From: JAAZZIT01 sp964480525
GTDB lineage: Bacteria > Bacillota > Clostridia > Oscillospirales > Ruminococcaceae
Assembly: GCA_964480525.1 (NCBI GenBank)
Contig: CAYZOV010000003.1
Span: 48,441 to 112,440, forward strand
Direction: 5' to 3'
DNA: 64,000 nt
In this document: positions 17,704 through 26,764 of the stretch, one piece after another
Position numbering within the stretch: position 1 is the stretch's first letter
How the letters are laid out: the number at the start of each line of letters is the position of its first letter
Notes under the pieces: model-generated
Seen by the model: the letters and a program-made list of their open reading frames with translations, nothing else
What the model was told of the DNA's origin: nothing
Database searches by the model: none
Position numbers and translations under genes: made by a program

Positions 17704-18741
17704 TTATTCGATAATTACACCTTCGTCGCTTTCAACGAGTTCACCGAGAATGTATGCTTCTTCGCCTGTTGAATTGATAACTTCAACAGCTTTTTGAGCG
17801 TCAGCCTTGTCAACTGCAACAATCATACCAACACCCATATTAAATGTGTTGAACATATCTCTTTCAGGAATGTTTCCGACTTTCTGAAGAAGCTTGAAGA
17901 TAGGAAGAACCTGAACGTCATCTTTCTTAATCTTTGCACTAAGTCCCTTTGGAAGTGAACGTGGAATGTTTTCGTAGAAACCGCCACCTGTGATGTGGGA
18001 AATTGACTTAACCTTTACTTCGTCAATAAGCTTCATAATAGCCTTAACGTAAATCTTTGTAGGTGTCAAAAGTGTTTCGCCGAGGGTCTTTCCACCAAGC
18101 TCGTCATATGTAGTCTTGAGTGTTTCTTCGCTTACGTCAAATACCTTTCTAACGAGTGAAAAGCCGTTCGAGTGAACGCCACTTGACTTGATAGCAACAA
18201 GAACGTCGCCGGCCTTTTGAGTATCAGGCTGTAAAATCTTATCCTTGTCTACAACACCAACAGAAAAACCTGCGAGGTCGTATTCGTCAACAGGGTAAAA
18301 TCCTGGCATTTCGGCAGTTTCGCCACCGATTAAAGCACAGCCTGACTGTACACAGCCCTCTGCAACGCCCGAAACGATTTCAGCAACCTTTTCAGGATAG
18401 TTTTTGCCAACAGCAATGTAATCAAGGAAGAACTGTGGCTTTGCACCACAGCAAATAATGTCGTTTACACACATAGCTACACAGTCAATACCTACTGTGT
18501 CGTGCTTGTCCATCAAAAATGCAATCTTTAATTTTGTTCCAACGCCGTCTGTACCCGAAACCAAAACAGGTTTGTTAACACCTGTCATATCAAGCTCGAA
18601 AAGACCGCCGAAACCGCCAATTCCACTCAAAACGCCACTTGTCATTGTCTTTGCAACGTGCTGTTTCATAAGTTCGACAGCCTTGTAACCTGCTGTAACG
18701 TCTACTCCTGCTTCTTTATAGCTCTCTGAAAAACTCTTCAT
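17704..18741 (-). CDS. purM: Phosphoribosylformylglycinamidine cyclo-ligase
   Basis: 345 residues, the standard length. SGTDGVGTKLKIAF is the ATP/FGAM loop, CVNDIICCGAKPQFFLDYIA and ALIGGETAEMPGFY are conserved AIR-synthetase signatures, and HITGGGFYENIPR and FNMGVGM lie in the C-terminal half. It makes AIR from FGAM with ATP. It follows purF and precedes purN by a short gap. Confidence 0.96.
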   Translation of the reverse strand: MKSFSESYKEAGVDVTAGYKAVELMKQHVAKTMTSGVLSGIGGFGGLFELDMTGVNKPVLVSGTDGVGTKLKIAFLMDKHDTVGIDCVAMCVNDIICCGAKPQFFLDYIAVGKNYPEKVAEIVSGVAEGCVQSGCALIGGETAEMPGFYPVDEYDLAGFSVGVVDKDKILQPDTQKAGDVLVAIKSSGVHSNGFSLVRKVFDVSEETLKTTYDELGGKTLGETLLTPTKIYVKAIMKLIDEVKVKSISHITGGGFYENIPRSLPKGLSAKIKKDDVQVLPIFKLLQKVGNIPERDMFNTFNMGVGMIVAVDKADAQKAVEVINSTGEEAYILGELVESDEGVIIE

Positions 18742-18796
18742 AAATTTATACCTTTCCTTTCAGCGTTTTATTTAACGCAATAATTTACTTTTAAAA

Positions 18797-20239
18797 TTAA
18801 CCTTTTCCGTTCCAACAGTATGTACAAAGCTTGCTTTCGTCCAAACCGATAGCCTTAATTGTACCACCGAGGGATTGATATTCAAGAGATGTAAGCTTTA
18901 ATCTTTTGCAAATTTCATCTCTCATCTTGCGACCACGCTCCGTTTCGCCGTCGCAGTATTCTTCAATGTGTTTGGTGCCTTCTTCGCCCTCCAGTTCAAA
19001 AATAATCTGTCTTGCGATAAGCTCCATTTCCGAATTACTTCTTGAAAAGTTAAGAAATTTGCAACCGTACATAATCGGCGGACAAGCGCTTCGCATATGG
19101 ACTTCCTTTGCACCGTTTTCGTAAAGAAATTCAACAGTTTCTCTCATCTGTGTACCTCTCACGATACTGTCGTCAACAAACAAAAGTCTTTTGCCCTCGA
19201 TAAGTTCGTGAACAGGGATAAGCTTCATCTTTGCAACGTGGTTACGCATTTTTTGGCTCTGTGGCATAAAGCTACGAGGCCAAGTTGGCGTATATTTGAT
19301 AAACGGTCTTGCAAACGGAATACCGCTCTTATTTGCATAACCGATAGCGTGAGGCACGCCCGAATCAGGTACACCGCAAACGTAATCTACATCAGGAAGT
19401 TTTCCGTGTTTCATATCGTATTCCGCCATAATTTCACCGTTTCGGGTACGCATTGTTTCAACTGTTACACCCTCGTAAACGGCATTTGGATAGCCGTAAT
19501 ATGTCCACATAAACGAGCAAATTTTCAAGTCGTCTGTTCCGTCGTCCAAAACTTTACAACTTTCGCTTGTCAATTCCACAATTTCGGCAGGTTTAAGTTC
19601 TTTATATGTAAAATACCCAAGCTTTTGAAATGCAAAGCTTTCAAGTGAAGCACAGAATCCCTCGCTGTTTTTACCTATAACAATTGGAAGTCGCCCTTGC
19701 TTATCTCTTGCACAAATGATGGAATCTTCGGTTAGAATCATCAACGATATTGTACCCACAACCTTTGACTGTGCATATTTGATTCCGTCAACCAAATTAT
19801 CTTTTTGAGATATTAAAGCGCCTACCAACGATGAAGTGTTAATTTTACCGCTGCTCATAATTTCAAAGCTTGAACAACCGCTTTCAAGAAGTTCTTGCGA
19901 AAGTTCGTTTGCGTTGTTAATTACACCGATTGTGCAAATGGCATATAGACCGAATTTGCTTCTGACAAGAATAGGCTGGGGGTCGGAATCGCTTATGCAA
20001 CCGATACAAAGATTTCCCACCATAGTATCAAGGTCCTTTTCAAATTTTGTACGAAAAGGTGAGTTTTCTATGCTGTGAAGTCCTCTCTGAAAACCTTTTT
20101 CTTTGTCAAACGCAGTCATACCGCCACGTCTTGTTCCTAAATGTGAATGATAGTCAGTTCCGAAAAAAACGTCCGTAACAACGTCTTTTTTTGAAATCGC
20201 ACCAAAAAATCCTCCCATAATATTGACCGTCCCTGCCAA
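18797..20239 (-). CDS. purF: PurF-like amidophosphoribosyltransferase lacking the catalytic Cys
   Basis: About 480 residues. The PRPP transferase half is complete, with LLFVDDSIVRGTQMRE (PRPP loop), VPDSGVPHAIGYA and FARPFIKYTPTWPRSFM. The N-terminal glutaminase half keeps the Ntn fold (GTRRGGM, ENSPFRT, NAN-like GVINNANEL), but the nucleophile is missing: where active enzymes have Cys-Gly-Val-Phe-Gly, this one has MGGFFGA. It may therefore use free ammonia. A good AAAGGAGG site lies ten bases before TTG 20239, giving a seven-residue extension like a PurF propeptide; ATG 20218 (MGGFFG) is the alternative. I recall Lachnospiraceae proteins with the same MGGFFG start, not checked here. Confidence 0.85.
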   Translation of the reverse strand: MAGTVNIMGGFFGAISKKDVVTDVFFGTDYHSHLGTRRGGMTAFDKEKGFQRGLHSIENSPFRTKFEKDLDTMVGNLCIGCISDSDPQPILVRSKFGLYAICTIGVINNANELSQELLESGCSSFEIMSSGKINTSSLVGALISQKDNLVDGIKYAQSKVVGTISLMILTEDSIICARDKQGRLPIVIGKNSEGFCASLESFAFQKLGYFTYKELKPAEIVELTSESCKVLDDGTDDLKICSFMWTYYGYPNAVYEGVTVETMRTRNGEIMAEYDMKHGKLPDVDYVCGVPDSGVPHAIGYANKSGIPFARPFIKYTPTWPRSFMPQSQKMRNHVAKMKLIPVHELIEGKRLLFVDDSIVRGTQMRETVEFLYENGAKEVHMRSACPPIMYGCKFLNFSRSNSEMELIARQIIFELEGEEGTKHIEEYCDGETERGRKMRDEICKRLKLTSLEYQSLGGTIKAIGLDESKLCTYCWNGKG

Positions 20240-20357
20240 CAGGACTAGTCCTCCTTTTTTGAAGATTTTTAAGCCTTATACATATTTTCTTTGGCATTGA
20301 AAAAATTCAGGCTTGAAGTTTAGTTAGTTTGTTATCAGATTTGTAGTAAAACGAATA

Positions 20358-20852
20358 TTAAAGTTCTTTCAAAGCTTCCTGAAGTTTAAGTTCTTTTGCC
20401 TTAACGCCCTCAATCATGTCCTTTTTAGCCTGTTCAAGTTTTTGCGCCAAAGTTTCGTCAGAAAGCGAAAGCATTTGAATAGCAAGAATACCTGCGTTTT
20501 TAGCACCGTTTACCGCAACCGTTGCAACAGGAATTCCACTCGGCATTTGAACCGTTGCTAACAGTGCGTCAAGTCCGTCAAAGCTTGATTTGATAGGAAT
20601 ACCGATTACAGGCAAAGTAGTGTGACCTGCGATTACTCCTGCAAGATGTGCTGCCATACCTGCGGCACAGATAATTACCCCAAAACCGTTTTTCTTAGCA
20701 TTTTCTGCAAATTCACTTGCAAGTTGTGGAGTTCTGTGTGCGCTCATAACGTGAACTTCATAAGGAACGCCATAAGCTTTAAGCTCCTTTACAGCTTCTT
20801 TAACGATTGGAAAATCGCTGTCAGAACCCATAATTACTGCTACTTTTTTCAT
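20358..20852 (-). CDS. purE: N5-carboxyaminoimidazole ribonucleotide mutase
   Basis: 164 residues. VAVIMGSDSDFPIVKEA at the start is the phosphate-binding loop; SAHRTPQLASEFA, ICAAGMAAHLAGVIAG and PVIGIPIKSSFDGLDALLATVQMP are the PurE active-site blocks. The SAHRTP and AGMAAHL forms match class I PurE, which isomerises N5-CAIR to CAIR. PurK is not in the window. The gene heads the purine operon and is preceded by a 230-base leader with an ORF and a terminator. Confidence 0.95.
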   Translation of the reverse strand: MKKVAVIMGSDSDFPIVKEAVKELKAYGVPYEVHVMSAHRTPQLASEFAENAKKNGFGVIICAAGMAAHLAGVIAGHTTLPVIGIPIKSSFDGLDALLATVQMPSGIPVATVAVNGAKNAGILAIQMLSLSDETLAQKLEQAKKDMIEGVKAKELKLQEALKEL

Positions 20853-20880
20853 AAATTACACCAATCCTTTCGCTTTTACA

Positions 20881-20916
20881 AAAACAAAAAGACTGCAAAC
20901 TTTTGGGTTTACAGTC
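20881..20916 (-). terminator. Attenuator-type terminator in the purE leader
   Basis: On the minus strand GACTGTAAAC (20916-20907) pairs with GTTTGCAGTC (20900-20891), followed by T-rich 20890-20881. It lies between the operon promoter and purE, so it must be overcome for expression. Upstream GGTTTACGG (20964-20956) can pair with CTGTAAACC (20914-20906) and block the terminator. Confidence 0.65.
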
Positions 20917-20924
20917 GTTTTTAC

Positions 20925-21029
20925 TTAAAAATTTCGGCTATTTGAGTGCATAAAGCCGTAAACCGCCTTGAAATGCAAGTCGGCAGGGGAATAATAAACT
21001 GAAAAAATCTTAGCACTTTTCATAGTCAT
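20925..21029 (-). CDS. Possible leader peptide of the purine operon
   Basis: A 34-codon frame starting MTMKSAKIFSVYYS and ending in HSNSRNF, or 32 codons if the second ATG (21023) is used; GAGGA lies nine bases before that ATG. It sits downstream of the purE promoter, contains the proposed antiterminator strand in its Val-Tyr-Gly codons, and stops nine bases before the terminator hairpin. This is the geometry of translation-coupled attenuation. I do not recognise the peptide. It may also be a small functional protein or chance; the ribosome site and placement argue against chance. Confidence 0.5.
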   Translation of the reverse strand: MTMKSAKIFSVYYSPADLHFKAVYGFMHSNSRNF

Positions 21030-21089
21030 AAATCCTCACTCAATAGTCGTTAATCAGCCACCTATTTAAATAAGTAACTTCCTTAGAAT

Positions 21090-21118
21090 ATTTTACAACA
21101 TATCAAGAAAAATTGCAA
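21090..21118 (-). promoter_or_regulatory. Purine operon promoter
   Basis: Minus-strand TTGCAA (21118-21113) and TAAAAT (21095-21090) are separated by exactly 17 bases. Transcription would start near 21083 and give a leader of about 230 bases before purE. Confidence 0.65.
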
Positions 21119-21196
21119 CACATAAAAAGCAAGAATTTATAACAAAACAGTTAATAATTATTGTTAAATTTGCCAATACACTAGTATGTTAGCGTA

Positions 21197-21433
21197 TTAA
21201 AACACCCCGAAACCCATTTGAATTGGTGTGTTTTGACTTTCGCCCATTGTTTCAACATAGGCTTTCAGTTCGTTTGATTGTGAAATACTCTTAGAATTGT
21301 TGATAAATTCATTTTTTTCATAAGACGTCAACCCGCAAAAACTCTTTCTTGATTTTTCGTTTTTTAACAAATGCGACGAGATTTTTTGCGGAATTTCACC
21401 GCCGAATGTATAATTTGTTCTATCCGTAAAAAT
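21197..21433 (-). CDS. Small unrecognised protein without a normal start codon
   Basis: A stop-free frame of 79 codons with ordinary coding composition, containing RTNYTFGGEIPQKISSHLL, KSRKSFCGLTSYEKNEFI and a C-terminal MGFGVF. An AAAAGGAG site lies at 21437-21444, but the downstream codons are CTG ATT TTT ACG; no ATG, GTG or TTG occurs near it. ATT at 21433 is three bases from the site, ACG at 21427 nine. ACG could be a mutated ATG, making this a decaying gene, or a rare start may be used. An imperfect hairpin covers the stop. I do not know its function. Confidence 0.45.
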   Translation of the reverse strand: MFTDRTNYTFGGEIPQKISSHLLKNEKSRKSFCGLTSYEKNEFINNSKSISQSNELKAYVETMGESQNTPIQMGFGVF

Positions 21434-21478
21434 CAGCTCCTTTTAAACTATTCTTTGCGGATATTTTGCGAATATTCA

Positions 21479-21507
21479 TTGACAATAAACTGATTTAATG
21501 TTAAAAT
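21479..21507 (+). promoter_or_regulatory. rsmA promoter
   Basis: TTGACA (21479-21484), 17-base spacer, TAAAAT (21502-21507). It would start transcription near 21514, about 20 bases before the rsmA ATG. Confidence 0.7.
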
Positions 21508-21536
21508 TAAGCTAAGAAAATATTTAAGGAGCAGTT

Positions 21537-22397
21537 ATGGAAAATCTTTCAAATATAGGTACAATTAAGAAAATCTTTGAAAAACATAATTTTTCATTTT
21601 CCAAACAACTAGGGCAGAATTTTCTGGTAAATCCGTCTGTTTGCCCGAAAATCGCCGAAATGGGAAACGCAAAAAAAGGTTTTGGAATTATAGAAATAGG
21701 TACGGGAATCGGCGTTTTGACAAACGAACTGTGTAAACGTGCCGACAAGGTTGTGGCAATCGAAATCGACGACAGACTTATGCCTGTGCTTGACGAAACT
21801 TTGGCGGAATACGATAATATAAAAATTATCAATGCCGACGTTATGAAAACCGACTTGCATAAGCTTATCAAAGAAGAATTTGAGGGACTTGAAGTGGGAG
21901 TTTGTGCAAATTTGCCGTATTATATCACTTCGCCTATAATTATGATGTTGTTAGAAGAACGTTTGCCTATTAAATCAGTTACGGTAATGGTTCAAAAAGA
22001 AGCAGGCAAACGTCTTTGTTCGCCAATGGGTACAAGAGAAATGGGTGCTGTAACGGTGGCTGTAAACTATTTTTCAACGCCGAAAATTTTATTTAATGTT
22101 TCCCGTGGTAGCTTTATGCCCGCACCGAATGTGGATAGTTGTGTTGTGAGATTTGACATTAAGAGCAAAACCCCGGAGGGTGTGACTGATGAAAAATTCT
22201 TTTTCAAAACCGTGCGTGGCGCATTTGCACAGCGTAGAAAAACTTTGCTTAACTCCGTTTCGTCGTCAATGGGTATTGACAAAAAGAAAGTCGAAAATGC
22301 AATATTAAACTCAAATCTTCCGTCAGCTGTTCGACCTGAACAGTTATCTATGGAACAGTTTATACTTTTTGCGGAAAATCTGAAAAAAGAATTGTAA
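21537..22397 (+). CDS. rsmA: 16S rRNA dimethyladenosine transferase RsmA (KsgA)
   Basis: 286 residues. QLGQNFLVN and IIEIGTGIGVLTNEL are the SAM-binding motifs, VCANLPYYITSPIIMMLLE is the NLPY catalytic block, and VMVQKEAGKRLCSPMGTREMGA is characteristic. RsmA dimethylates A1518 and A1519 of 16S rRNA late in 30S assembly. GGAG lies seven bases before the ATG. In Bacillus the gene follows rnmV; here the RNase M5-like gene is 34 kb away. Confidence 0.95.
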   Translation: MENLSNIGTIKKIFEKHNFSFSKQLGQNFLVNPSVCPKIAEMGNAKKGFGIIEIGTGIGVLTNELCKRADKVVAIEIDDRLMPVLDETLAEYDNIKIINADVMKTDLHKLIKEEFEGLEVGVCANLPYYITSPIIMMLLEERLPIKSVTVMVQKEAGKRLCSPMGTREMGAVTVAVNYFSTPKILFNVSRGSFMPAPNVDSCVVRFDIKSKTPEGVTDEKFFFKTVRGAFAQRRKTLLNSVSSSMGIDKKKVENAILNSNLPSAVRPEQLSMEQFILFAENLKKEL

Positions 22398-22507
22398 AAA
22401 TTACATTTTAAGTATCAAAACCGACAAATTTTTACCAAGTGTTCGTTTATAATTTTCTATAATAACTTTTAAGTTAGAGATATAGAAAAAAAGGACGGAC
22501 AACAAAA

Positions 22508-24535
22508 ATGATTAAAACAAAAATTTTAAACGGTACGAACCAAAAAACAAACGCTTTAACTTTGCTTGCAGTGATAGTAATTTCTATGATTACAGCTAAC
22601 AGTCGTATGGGCGGTTATTACGCTTTTACTAATGTTGCTGTGTCGGCTCTCTGCGGAAATTGGGGCGTTTTTTCGTTGCTTGCAAGTATTGCAACATACC
22701 TTTTGAACGGAACGTATTCCCAAAATATTGTGCAGATTACGTCAATAATCGCCATTGTTTCTTTAAAACTTCTTGCAAAAAAGAAAATTAAAACAATAAC
22801 AAACTGTCTGCTGACCGTATTTTCTGTTCTGGCTTGTTCGGCGGCTTCGGTCATAGTCCAGAGCACAGACATAACGCTGATTATTTTCAGGCTTGTTTCG
22901 GCTGTATTTTGCGGTTGTTTGGTATTCATAACAACAGAATTATACGACAGTTTTAAAAGAACCCATAAAATTCACATTAAAGGCTTAAACGGCGTGAATG
23001 TTTTATTTATGTACATACTATCAATTACTACATTGTGTTCTTTATCGCTGTTTTCTCTTAATTTAGGCAGGGCGGTGGGAATACTTTCTTTGCTGATGTT
23101 TTCAAAAAAATACGGCATAAAAGGGGGAGGAATATTAGGCGGAATATTTACTTTTTCCGTAATTATGTTTTCCCCTGTTTTTGCTAAGAATATTTTATAC
23201 ATAACCGCTTCGTCCGTTTTGGCTGGAAGTTTGTCTGTTTTAGGTAATATTCCCATGGCGATAGCTTTTATTTTTTCTTCCGTTATAGGTCTTGCGACCG
23301 TAGGTTTTAATTCCGACACTTTTATGATTTTAACCGATATTTCTTGGGCTTGTATAATTTTTATAGTGTTGCCTTGCGAAATACAAAACAGATTGCTAAG
23401 TCTTTTTGTACACAAAGATACGAAAAATTCCAATCTGAAAAACACTTCGTTAAATTTTGTAAATATGCCTAATCAGGCGTTAAATGACATAAAAAAACGT
23501 ATCGACGAAATTTCAAAAACACTTCCTCAATGCAATAAACTTAATGTTAATAACATAGAAAATATTTCACTTATGCGAAATTTGTTATCACAGCAACTTT
23601 CTGTCACTTGCGATTTGTTGACGGATATAGAAAACAACATTGCGGAAAATTCTCAACTGGATTTTAATCTGTCAAAACGTTGTGAGGGATTGTGTGTAAA
23701 ATTTGGAATAACACCGCAAAAAGTAACGGTATTTCAGCACAACGACAGCAGGGTAGTGGAACTTTTTCTAAAATCCGAACCGTCTGCCGACATGATAAAA
23801 TTCACCGTTGAATTAAGTGAAATTGTGGAATGTGACTTGGAAATGCCAAATATAATTAAAATCGGAAATTTATATAAGCTTAGTTTCTCAAAGTATTCAA
23901 ATTATAAATTGTCCAATTATCTAATACAAAAAAACATAGAAAACGAAGAAGTCTGTGGCGATACTGTAGAAAGAATATGGCTTTCGTCGGACAAGTTTTT
24001 GGTAATTCTTTCAGACGGAATGGGAACGGGAAAAGGTGCAAAACTTGATTCTGCATTTGCGACAAGTTTGATTTTGCGTTTAATTTCTTCGGGAACTTCC
24101 GCACAAACAGCCATTAAACTTTCAAACTCTATTATGCGTGTCAAGGGTTGGAACGAATCATTTGCCACGGTTGACATAGGCATATTCGACCTGTATAAAG
24201 GGGAAGTTTCGTTTATTAAAAGCGGTGCGTCACCCAGTTATATTCTTCGTGACGGAAACATTATTAAAATCGAATGTGACAGCTTTCCTATCGGCATTTT
24301 GCCCGAAACGACTTTCACTTTAAACACATACAAACTTTTTGAAAACGACTATGTAATTGTATGTTCTGACGGTGTAATCGAACAGGCAGTTTTAAAATCT
24401 TCAAAAGAAATCGAAAAAAATTCTTTTTCATCTCAACAAACAGCCGAAATTATTACCGAATTAACTAAGCAACTAAGAGAAAAAGACCAACGAGATGATA
24501 TTTCCGTGTTTGTTTCAAGGGTTTCTATGAGATAA
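22508..24535 (+). CDS. spoIIE: SpoIIE-type PP2C serine phosphatase with membrane domain
   Basis: 675 residues. About ten hydrophobic segments fill residues 15-280, a linker follows, and the C-terminal third is a PP2C/SpoIIE phosphatase with VILSDGMGTGKGAKLDS, FATVDIGIFDLY, GASPSYIL, VCSDGVIEQ and RDDISVFV, so the metal-binding Asp residues are kept. In Bacillus SpoIIE dephosphorylates SpoIIAA to activate sigma F in the forespore and binds FtsZ. It is shorter than the Bacillus protein (827). ATG 22508 follows AAAGGACGG. It stands alone between rsmA and the glycogen operon. Confidence 0.85.
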   Translation: MIKTKILNGTNQKTNALTLLAVIVISMITANSRMGGYYAFTNVAVSALCGNWGVFSLLASIATYLLNGTYSQNIVQITSIIAIVSLKLLAKKKIKTITNCLLTVFSVLACSAASVIVQSTDITLIIFRLVSAVFCGCLVFITTELYDSFKRTHKIHIKGLNGVNVLFMYILSITTLCSLSLFSLNLGRAVGILSLLMFSKKYGIKGGGILGGIFTFSVIMFSPVFAKNILYITASSVLAGSLSVLGNIPMAIAFIFSSVIGLATVGFNSDTFMILTDISWACIIFIVLPCEIQNRLLSLFVHKDTKNSNLKNTSLNFVNMPNQALNDIKKRIDEISKTLPQCNKLNVNNIENISLMRNLLSQQLSVTCDLLTDIENNIAENSQLDFNLSKRCEGLCVKFGITPQKVTVFQHNDSRVVELFLKSEPSADMIKFTVELSEIVECDLEMPNIIKIGNLYKLSFSKYSNYKLSNYLIQKNIENEEVCGDTVERIWLSSDKFLVILSDGMGTGKGAKLDSAFATSLILRLISSGTSAQTAIKLSNSIMRVKGWNESFATVDIGIFDLYKGEVSFIKSGASPSYILRDGNIIKIECDSFPIGILPETTFTLNTYKLFENDYVIVCSDGVIEQAVLKSSKEIEKNSFSSQQTAEIITELTKQLREKDQRDDISVFVSRVSMR

Positions 24536-24608
24536 TTTAACCGAAAAAGTGCTAATTTTTTGTTTAATTGTTACGAATTTGGCGGTTATCTTTTGAAATG
24601 TTGATTAA

Positions 24609-24704
24609 ATTTGTACAATATATACAAATCTGAATATCCTAATATGTGGAAATACTAAAAATATTACAAAAAGACTTGCTTTTTCGTTCAAAAAAGGTTA
24701 AAAT
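24609..24704 (+). promoter_or_regulatory. Glycogen operon promoter with upstream inverted repeat
   Basis: TTGCTT (24676-24681), 17 bases, TAAAAT (24699-24704). About 50 bases upstream, ATTTGTA (24609-24615) and TACAAAT (24623-24629) form an inverted repeat that could be an operator. The rest of the 250-base gap is AT-rich with nothing else I recognise. Confidence 0.55.
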
Positions 24705-24787
24705 AATACTAGGGTAGTTTTGGGCGTATTTTGTTGCTTGATTCTACATAATTGAAGATAAGTATTTCTGAAAGGATTGATTTTAAA

Positions 24788-26719
24788 ATGGGAGGAAGTA
24801 TTCCTGAAAATTATCAAGTGCCTTTGTATCTTTTCGGGGAGGGTACAAACTTTGAGGCATATAAGTTTTTCGGTGCGCACGTTGAAAAAAACGGCTGCTG
24901 GTTCAGAGTATGGGCGCCAAATGCAAAACAGGTTTCGCTTGTTGGAGATTTTAACAACTGGAACGAAAACGCTAATCCTATGAACAAAATCGGCGATACG
25001 GGTTCTTGGGAACTTTTCGTTGAGGGAATTAAGGAACTTGAAATATACAAGTACGCTGTTACGGGTGCTGACGGAAAAATGAATATGAAAGCCGACCCAT
25101 ACGGAACATATATGGAATGTAATCCGTCTACCGGTTCAAGAGTTTTCTCTATTGACGGTTACAAGTGGAAAGACCAAAAATGGATAGAAAGCAGAAACGG
25201 ATATTACGACAAGCCGATGAATATTTATGAGGTTCACCTTAATTCGTGGAAACAACATGAGGACGGAAGCTTTTATACATATTCAGAATTTGTAAACGAA
25301 GCTATTCCGTATTTAAAAGAAATGGGATATACCCATATCGAATTTATGCCTTTGGCTGAATATCCGTTTGACGGAAGCTGGGGTTATCAGGGAATCGGAT
25401 ATTATGCCCCTACTTCACGTTTCGGAAACCCTAAGGAATTTATGGAAATGATTGATAAATTCCACCAGAATGATATTGCCGTTATTCTTGACTGGGTTCC
25501 TGCACATTTTCCAAAAGACCAAGCAGGTTTGTACGAATTTGACGGCGGAGCGTGTTATGAATACGCAGATATGAAAAAAGGCGAACATAAATCGTGGGGA
25601 ACAAGAGTGTTTGATTATTCTAAACCACAGGTTATTTCGTTTTTGGTTTCAAATGCTTTGTATTGGCTTGATAAATACCACATTGACGGACTTCGTGTTG
25701 ACGCAGTTGCTTCAATGCTTTATCTTGATTATGACAGACGTGACGGCGAATGGACGCCTAACAAAAACGGCGGAAACCAAAATCTTGAAGCTATTGAATT
25801 TTTCAAAACTCTTAACACCGCAGTTTTTGCAAGATTTCCAAGTGCAATGATGATTGCCGAAGAATCAACTGCTTTTCCTCTTGTTACAAAACCTGCGGAC
25901 GTGGGCGGTTTAGGATTTAACTTCAAGTGGAATATGGGCTGGATGAACGATATGCTCAGATATATGTCTATGGACCCTATTAATCGTGGATTTAACCACA
26001 ATATGCTGACCTTCTCGTTTTTCTACGCATTTTCCGAAAACTTTATTTTACCGATTTCACACGACGAAGTTGTACACGGAAAAGCTTCTCTTATTCAGAA
26101 AATGTGGGGACAGCCTGACCAGAAATTCCCGCAGGCAAAGGCTTTCATTGCGTATATGATGGCTCATCCGGGCAAAAAGCTTATGTTTATGGGCAGTGAA
26201 TTTGCACAGTTTAGAGAGTGGGATTACGAAAACGGACTAGAATGGTTTATGCCTGAGAAGTTTGACGACCACAAAAATTATCAGCTTTTTGTCAAGAATA
26301 TCAATAAGTTTTATAAGGAACATTCTCAGCTTTGGGAAATTGATTATTCGTGGGAAGGATTTAACTGGATTTCAAATGATGACTATAAGCAGTCGGTAAT
26401 TATTTTCAGAAGAATTAACAAAAAAGGCGAAGAAATTATTGTTGTATGTAATTTCTGTCCGATTACACGGGAAATATACAGCTTTGGCGTTCCGTACAAA
26501 GGCAAATACACCGAAGTTATGAACACAATTTCCGCTGATGGAAGTCCTTGTACAAACGGTACTGTTAAGTCCGAGGACGTGCCTATGCACGGATATAACC
26601 AGTCCATAACTGTTGAAATTCCGGGATTTTCCGTTATGTATTTTACAGTTAAAAAAGATGAATCCGAAAAAAAATCATCAGCAAAAAAATCCGCTTCCAA
26701 AAAGACGGACAAAAATTAA
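24788..26719 (+). CDS. glgB: 1,4-alpha-glucan branching enzyme
   Basis: About 643 residues. An N-terminal CBM48 domain (WFRVWAPNAKQVSLVGDFNNW) is followed by a GH13 barrel with MPLAEYPFDGSWGYQGIGYYAPTS, GLRVDAVASMLYLDY (nucleophile Asp), MIAEEST (acid Glu) and ISHDEVVHGKASL. GlgB cuts alpha-1,4 chains and rejoins them as alpha-1,6 branches. The last 20 residues are Lys/Ser-rich and look disordered. ATG 24788 has GAAAGGA 11 bases upstream; the in-frame TTG at 24752 lacks a site. First gene of glgB-glgC-glgD-glgA. Confidence 0.95.
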   Translation: MGGSIPENYQVPLYLFGEGTNFEAYKFFGAHVEKNGCWFRVWAPNAKQVSLVGDFNNWNENANPMNKIGDTGSWELFVEGIKELEIYKYAVTGADGKMNMKADPYGTYMECNPSTGSRVFSIDGYKWKDQKWIESRNGYYDKPMNIYEVHLNSWKQHEDGSFYTYSEFVNEAIPYLKEMGYTHIEFMPLAEYPFDGSWGYQGIGYYAPTSRFGNPKEFMEMIDKFHQNDIAVILDWVPAHFPKDQAGLYEFDGGACYEYADMKKGEHKSWGTRVFDYSKPQVISFLVSNALYWLDKYHIDGLRVDAVASMLYLDYDRRDGEWTPNKNGGNQNLEAIEFFKTLNTAVFARFPSAMMIAEESTAFPLVTKPADVGGLGFNFKWNMGWMNDMLRYMSMDPINRGFNHNMLTFSFFYAFSENFILPISHDEVVHGKASLIQKMWGQPDQKFPQAKAFIAYMMAHPGKKLMFMGSEFAQFREWDYENGLEWFMPEKFDDHKNYQLFVKNINKFYKEHSQLWEIDYSWEGFNWISNDDYKQSVIIFRRINKKGEEIIVVCNFCPITREIYSFGVPYKGKYTEVMNTISADGSPCTNGTVKSEDVPMHGYNQSITVEIPGFSVMYFTVKKDESEKKSSAKKSASKKTDKN

Positions 26720-26764
26720 GTTTTTAATGAAAATTAAAATAAAAAATTCTTAAATGGTGGGTGA

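Noticed and set aside
20853..21083. Purine or PRPP riboswitch before purE
   Set aside because: I could not find the guanine-riboswitch core or the ykkC-type conserved blocks; a leader ORF plus terminator fits better.
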